From contig CAZVMN010000009.1 in NCBI GenBank assembly GCA_964629015.1, positions 1 through 64,000 of the forward strand: a stretch of 64,000 bases of DNA, read 5' to 3'. The translations under genes were made by a program, and so were the position numbers. The notes below the pieces were generated by a model, which worked only from the letters and a program-made list of their open reading frames with translations, had not been told where the DNA came from and ran no database searches. The DNA is from Oceanococcus sp964629015. GTDB lineage: Bacteria; Pseudomonadota; Gammaproteobacteria; Nevskiales; Oceanococcaceae. Numbering within the stretch: position 1 is the first letter of the stretch; every line of letters begins with the position of its first letter. Shown one piece after another: positions 60,449 to 64,000 of this stretch.

Positions 60449-61410
60449 TGCGATATAGAAGATTTGCGGTTGTACTGACCTTGTTGACGGGGGTCGGCAT
60501 TGCTGGAACATCCGCAGGCGACATTTCCGGTACCGGGGACAAGAATGAGTTCAGGAGGTTCGGGTTGCTGTCTTTTCTGTTCAAGGACGCTCCTGTGGAT
60601 GATGCCCAGGCTGTTGTCTTGACGGTGACGGGGTTGGAGTTGCTCGGTAACGGTGGCGTGGTGAAGCAGTCCTATGCGATCAATCCGCCCAAGGTGATCG
60701 ATGTTCTTCAGCTGCAAGGAAATGTGACCGAAACCTTGTTGGATGGAGTTGCCGCGCCGGTAGGGAGTTATCAGCAACTCCGATTGTTGGTCGACACTCC
60801 GCCATCGGATTGTCAGAATTTGATTGCGCCCTTTGACTCGTATGTTGATGTCGATGGCACGCAATATCCGCTAGTTCTGCCGGCGAACAGTCAGGCAGGG
60901 CTGACATTCCGCGGCGATGTTGCGGTGAGCGATGGGGGTTCTGCTGACTATCTGATCGATTTGGATCTGCGTCAGGCTCTGGTGAGTCGTGGTCAAACTG
61001 GGTGCTACACGCTGCGGCCGGCGTTGCGCTTGGCTGCCATCGCCTCGTCGGGATCAGTTGTGGGAGAGGTTGAGGCGGATTTTCTCACTGCGGATCATTG
61101 CGCATCGGATGCTCAGAGTGGCGCGGGTGCCGCGGTGTATGCGTTCGCAGGCCGCAATGTTCGACCGTCTGATATCGGGCCTGGCGCGAACGGGCCGCTT
61201 GCAACAGCGACCCTCGCCCGGTCAGAGGCCAATAGCGACTTTATCTATGAGTTGGGCTATCTGCCGCAGGGTGATTACACCCTGGCTTTGAGCTGCCAAG
61301 CCGCGCTGGATGATGTTGAAGCCAAGGATCGACTGGTATTCGACGCTCAGCTTTCCGTTTCGGTTGTCGCTGGGCAAGCCACGCAAGCCGACTTCTCGCT
61401 GTCGCCATGA
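60445..61410 (+). CDS. DUF4382 protein, paralogue A, lipobox Cys lost
   Basis: 321 residues. The signal peptide (VVLTLLTGVGIAGTSAG) leads into the motif GDISGTG shared with paralogue B, but the position of the lipobox Cys is Thr, so a normal signal peptidase cut is expected. The DUF4382 core is beta-rich: DAPVDDAQAVVLTVTGLEL, then SYQQLRLLVD and SRGQTGCYTLRPALRLA. It is translationally coupled to the DUF6502 gene and ends just before a terminator. The function is unknown. Confidence 0.82.
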   Translation: MMRYRRFAVVLTLLTGVGIAGTSAGDISGTGDKNEFRRFGLLSFLFKDAPVDDAQAVVLTVTGLELLGNGGVVKQSYAINPPKVIDVLQLQGNVTETLLDGVAAPVGSYQQLRLLVDTPPSDCQNLIAPFDSYVDVDGTQYPLVLPANSQAGLTFRGDVAVSDGGSADYLIDLDLRQALVSRGQTGCYTLRPALRLAAIASSGSVVGEVEADFLTADHCASDAQSGAGAAVYAFAGRNVRPSDIGPGANGPLATATLARSEANSDFIYELGYLPQGDYTLALSCQAALDDVEAKDRLVFDAQLSVSVVAGQATQADFSLSP

Positions 61411-61452
61411 GCGCGAATTTGGCTGCATAGGCGGAGCGTATTGAGAGCACAC

Positions 61453-61490
61453 AGCCCTCTGAGCCTTCGGGTTCAGGGGGCTTTTCTTTG
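61453..61490 (+). terminator. Rho-independent terminator after DUF4382 paralogue A
   Basis: A 13-base stem, AGCCCTCTGAGCC (61453-61465) against GGTTCAGGGGGCT (61470-61482), closes on a stable TTCG tetraloop and is followed by TTTTCTTTG. Two G-U pairs occur. It separates the first DUF4382 unit from paralogue B. Confidence 0.93.
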
Positions 61491-61562
61491 TCTGGTTTCC
61501 TGGGGCTGAGTGACAAACGGCAGCAATGCGGGGATGAGTGGCGGTTGGCTCTGTTGACCTCG

Positions 61563-61597
61563 ACCGTAATTGGCAAGAGAATGCCAATTACGGTTTT
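61563..61597 (+). promoter_or_regulatory. Terminator-like leader hairpin before DUF4382 paralogue B
   Basis: ACCGTAATTGGCA (61563-61575) and TGCCAATTACGGT (61582-61594) form a perfect 13-bp stem with a 6-base AGAGAA loop, followed by TTTT (61594-61597). The ribosome site AGGA (61601-61604) comes four bases later and the ATG is at 61613. The arrangement may be an attenuator or a stabilising 5' hairpin. Confidence 0.75.
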
Positions 61598-61612
61598 AAA
61601 AGGAATGCTGTG

Positions 61613-62554
61613 ATGAAACAGCCAGTCATCTTCGCGATTTTCTCCAGCCTAGTCTTCGCGGGTTGCGGCGGCAGTTCCGGTGATATTTCCGGTACTGGAA
61701 TCTTCAAACTCAGCATTACTGATGCGCCGGTTGACGACGCGGACGCCGTGGTTGTTTCAATCAGCGAGGTGCATCTGGTCGGCGATGACGACAGCGACGC
61801 ACAGTCCTATGTGTTCGATCCGCCTCGGGCGATCGATTTGCTCGCGCTACAGGGCGGACTTAGCGACATTTTGGTCGACGATGAAACCGTTCCGGTTGGC
61901 GCCTATCCGCAGCTTCGTCTGGTGGTCGAGGCGTCGAATCCATCCTGCAATAATCTGACCGCACCGTTCCCGTCATACATCACGATTGATGGAACCGACT
62001 ACCCGCTGGTCGTGCCGAGCGGTGCTCAGTCGGGCCTCAAGATCAACGGCCCGATTGTTGTGGAGCCCGGTGCGCTGGCCGCATACACCGTCGATTTCGA
62101 TCTGCGTAAGTCCATCGCAGAACGCGGTCAGACCGGTTGCTACAACCTGCGCCCGACATTGCGTCTGGTGGAAAACACCAACGTGGGATCCCTCAGCGGC
62201 ACCGTGAGTGGTGATCTGCTCAGCCGTGAGCAGTGCACGTCGGATGCGCTCACCGGCGCTGGCGCAGCCGTTTATGTCTACAACGGCGCGTTGATCTCGC
62301 CGGACGACGTCGGCTCCAATCTGGAACCCATCGCTACAGCGCTGCTCTCGCCGACGGACGATCAATCGGGTGATTTCACCTACGGTGTGGGCTTCTTGCC
62401 CGCCGGAAATTACACCGCAGCGTTCACCTGCCAAGCGGCGGATGATGATCCTGAGGCGAACGACGACATTCTGTTCGATGGTGACAGCAGCGTCGTCATC
62501 AATGCCGGTGAAGACACGTCGTTGGACTTTGAGCTGGAGGCTGGCGCGCCCTAG
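61613..62554 (+). CDS. DUF4382 lipoprotein, paralogue B
   Basis: 313 residues from the ATG at 61613, with AGGA eight to nine bases upstream. The lipoprotein signal (IFAIFSSLVFAGC) has an intact lipobox, followed by GGSSGDISGTG. The DUF4382 core reads KLSITDAPVDDADAVVVSIS, YPQLRLVVEA and ERGQTGCYNLRPTLRLVE. It is clearly homologous to paralogue A over the whole length, so the two arose by tandem duplication. It may be exposed at the outer membrane. Pilin genes follow 26 bases later. Confidence 0.87.
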   Translation: MKQPVIFAIFSSLVFAGCGGSSGDISGTGIFKLSITDAPVDDADAVVVSISEVHLVGDDDSDAQSYVFDPPRAIDLLALQGGLSDILVDDETVPVGAYPQLRLVVEASNPSCNNLTAPFPSYITIDGTDYPLVVPSGAQSGLKINGPIVVEPGALAAYTVDFDLRKSIAERGQTGCYNLRPTLRLVENTNVGSLSGTVSGDLLSREQCTSDALTGAGAAVYVYNGALISPDDVGSNLEPIATALLSPTDDQSGDFTYGVGFLPAGNYTAAFTCQAADDDPEANDDILFDGDSSVVINAGEDTSLDFELEAGAP

Positions 62555-62580
62555 CGCGCCACGTCATGGCGGGGGCAACA

Positions 62581-62985
62581 ATGAAATCAACGGCACAGTG
62601 GTTACACGGTCAGCGCGGCTTTACGTTGATCGAGATCATGATCGTTGTGCTCATCGTGGCAATACTGGCGGCCGTTGCATTGCCGGCCTATCAGGATTCG
62701 GTCCGCAAAGGGCGCAGGGCCAGTGCTCAGGGATTTCTGATGGAGGTCGCTCAACGTGAGCAGCAGTACTTCATTGATTCCCGCACGTTCACGGCTGATC
62801 TCGCCGATATGGGCATCACGGTGCCGGACGATGTGGCGGACTACTACACCATTACGGTGGAGTTGGATGCTGGGCCACCCGCCGATTTCACTGTTGTTGC
62901 AGCACCAAAGACTGGCCCGCAGGCGGTCGATGGAAAGCTGACGATAGATCGTTCGGGCAAGCGAGAGCCTGAGGACAAGTGGTGA
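62581..62985 (+). CDS. Type IV minor pilin, PilE-like
   Basis: 134 residues from the ATG at 62581; an ATG at 62566 would add five residues. The prepilin cleavage site is RG^FTLIE, followed by the hydrophobic helix IMIVVLIVAILAAVALPAYQ. The segment REQQYFIDSRTFTADLADMG is typical of PilE minor pilins of gammaproteobacteria. It overlaps the next gene by one base, and heads a minor pilin cluster needed for type IV pilus assembly. Confidence 0.92.
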   Translation: MKSTAQWLHGQRGFTLIEIMIVVLIVAILAAVALPAYQDSVRKGRRASAQGFLMEVAQREQQYFIDSRTFTADLADMGITVPDDVADYYTITVELDAGPPADFTVVAAPKTGPQAVDGKLTIDRSGKREPEDKW

Positions 62986-63455
62986 TGCCCATGGGTCAGA
63001 AAGCTCGTTTAAAGACAGGGTTCTCGCTGATCGAACTGCTTGTGGTATTGGCCATCGCCGCGATCTTGTCGGCGATGGCCGCACCGTCATTTCGTGGCCT
63101 AATCGCAAACACACGGATTCAGTCTGTCACCTCCGATCTGCAGGCCGGGCTGTTATTCGCGCGCAGCGAGGCGGTGAAGCGAAATGCCACTGTGCAAATT
63201 GTTGCCGACGAAGACGATTGGATGAAAGGTTGGTCAGTGCAGGATGCCGATAACAATGTCCTGCTGACCGGACAAGTGCGTGATCACATCACTATTAAAA
63301 GTAATGCGACCGCATTTTCCTTTCTGTCATCCGGCCGTGTCTCCGGCGCCAACCTGCCGACTTTTCAGATCGTTGATGATCTCGAAGTAGGAGATGTTCG
63401 CTGCCTGACCGCAGATCGCGGCGGTCGTGCATATGTGGTGCGGCAGTCATGCTAA
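62985..63455 (+). CDS. Type IV minor pilin, FimT/GspH-like
   Basis: 156 residues from the ATG at 62985; a second ATG at 62991 is possible. Prepilin cleavage at TG^FSLIELLVVLAIAAILSA, then the GspH/FimT-type domain (IQSVTSDLQAGLLFARSEAVKRN). FimT/FimU-type minor pilins prime pilus assembly, and FimT can bind DNA for uptake. Whether this is FimT or FimU cannot be settled. It overlaps pilV by seven bases. Confidence 0.92.
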   Translation: MPMGQKARLKTGFSLIELLVVLAIAAILSAMAAPSFRGLIANTRIQSVTSDLQAGLLFARSEAVKRNATVQIVADEDDWMKGWSVQDADNNVLLTGQVRDHITIKSNATAFSFLSSGRVSGANLPTFQIVDDLEVGDVRCLTADRGGRAYVVRQSC

Positions 63456-64000
63456 CGCGCAACGTCAGGTCGTCTTCCGGCTTCACGCTGCTCGAAGTGC
63501 TGGTCTCTGTGCTGATTTTCGCCTTCGGATTGCTCGGCATCGCCAGTTTGCAGGTCACCCTGCAGACCAGCCATGTTGAGGGCTACCAACGTTCTCAGGC
63601 GGTTTTGCTGATGCGCGACATTTCCGAGCGTATGAACGCAAATCTGAACAATGCCTCGGACTACGCCACCGGTACGGCAACACCAGTGGGGTACGGCGAT
63701 AACTTGGCTGAGGATTGCACCGATAACACGCTAACTGAGGCCGAGCGTGACATGTGCGAATGGAGCCTCAAGCTTAAAGGCGCGTCAGAAGTCGTCAACG
63801 GCAATCGATCCGGGGCCATGGTTGGTGCGCGAGGCTGCATAGAGGAGCTTATTGCCGCTGACCCCTCAGCCGGCGTTTGCACGGCCGGTGTCTATCGGGT
63901 GTCGCTGGCTTGGCAGGGCATGCGCGATTCACGCGTTCCCAACCAAGCCCTGGCGTGCGGAAAAGATCTATACGGCGAGGAGTCGCTGCGTCGGGTTGTG
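63449..64000 (+). CDS. pilV: Type IV pilus minor pilin PilV, cut by the window end
   Basis: 184 codons run to the end of the window without a stop. The start ATG at 63449 overlaps the FimT-like gene. The prepilin motif SG^FTLLEVLVSVLIFAFG and LLGIASLQ are diagnostic of PilV, as is the following QRSQAVLLMRDISERMNAN. The next genes outside the window are expected to be pilW, pilX and pilY1, judging from the usual order. Confidence 0.9.
   Translation, partial: MLTRNVRSSSGFTLLEVLVSVLIFAFGLLGIASLQVTLQTSHVEGYQRSQAVLLMRDISERMNANLNNASDYATGTATPVGYGDNLAEDCTDNTLTEAERDMCEWSLKLKGASEVVNGNRSGAMVGARGCIEELIAADPSAGVCTAGVYRVSLAWQGMRDSRVPNQALACGKDLYGEESLRRVV

Noticed and set aside
1..64000. CRISPR arrays, insertion sequences, prophage genes or toxin-antitoxin pairs
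   Set aside because: Reading both strands, I found no regularly spaced direct repeats, transposase motifs, phage structural genes or typical toxin/antitoxin pairs.

Overview
The window is one contiguous stretch of GC-rich, gene-dense chromosome from a gammaproteobacterium. Evidence for this is the hemA-prfA-prmC block facing a TPR-lolB-ispE-tRNA(Gln)-prs-rplY-pth-ychF block, the DUF3108-purN-purM / DUF2066-AI-2E-hda arrangement, an rnfABCDGE operon, and LolB and Hda themselves. The gene content would fit the Nevskiales/Salinisphaerales-like groups, but that placement is only a guess. No plasmid, phage, IS element or CRISPR array was seen.

Layout: 1-80 is the 3' end of a 5S rRNA and the terminator of an rRNA operon. 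94-5.8 kb is an SOS mutagenesis operon (lexA-imuA-imuB-dnaE2, leftward) behind a LexA-box promoter that sits in an unusually perfect palindrome. 5.8-12.3 kb holds a small secreted protein, a KefB/C-type antiporter and a two-gene RND efflux pump. 12.3-19.1 kb is the most accessory part: a Tat-exported FecR-domain protein divergent from an outer-membrane barrel, a class III CoA-transferase, a glycerophosphodiesterase, a large secreted HExxH protein and a flavodoxin-like protein. 19.1-24.8 kb is the Rnf ion-translocating ferredoxin:NAD oxidoreductase operon. 25-31.5 kb has metG, a large unknown secreted protein, apbC/mrp, dcd and a copper chaperone. 31.5-39.4 kb has an SDR, a metal-dependent hydrolase with a palindromic operator, purine genes, an AI-2E-type permease and hda. 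39.4-45.6 kb is a peptide ABC transporter operon with wrbA coupled to its end. 45.6-52.4 kb contains a LysM lipoprotein, proS and the hemA-prfA-prmC-moeB-JAMM operon. 52.6-59.5 kb is the conserved translation/cell-envelope block with two tRNAs. 59.6-64 kb has a DUF6502 gene, two DUF4382 paralogues and the start of a type IV minor pilin cluster (pilE-like, fimT-like, pilV-like, the last cut by the window end).

Most genes form tight operons with ATGA-type overlaps. LexA controls the mutasome, in which DnaE2 needs ImuA and ImuB. Rnf genes form one membrane complex. HemA, PrfA and PrmC join haem synthesis to translation termination. The least explained items are the lexA palindrome, the secreted HExxH protein, the 688-residue secreted protein, the JAMM protein with a substituted catalytic Glu, the rplY leader, and the DUF6502/DUF4382 module with a terminator-like hairpin in front of its second lipoprotein gene.
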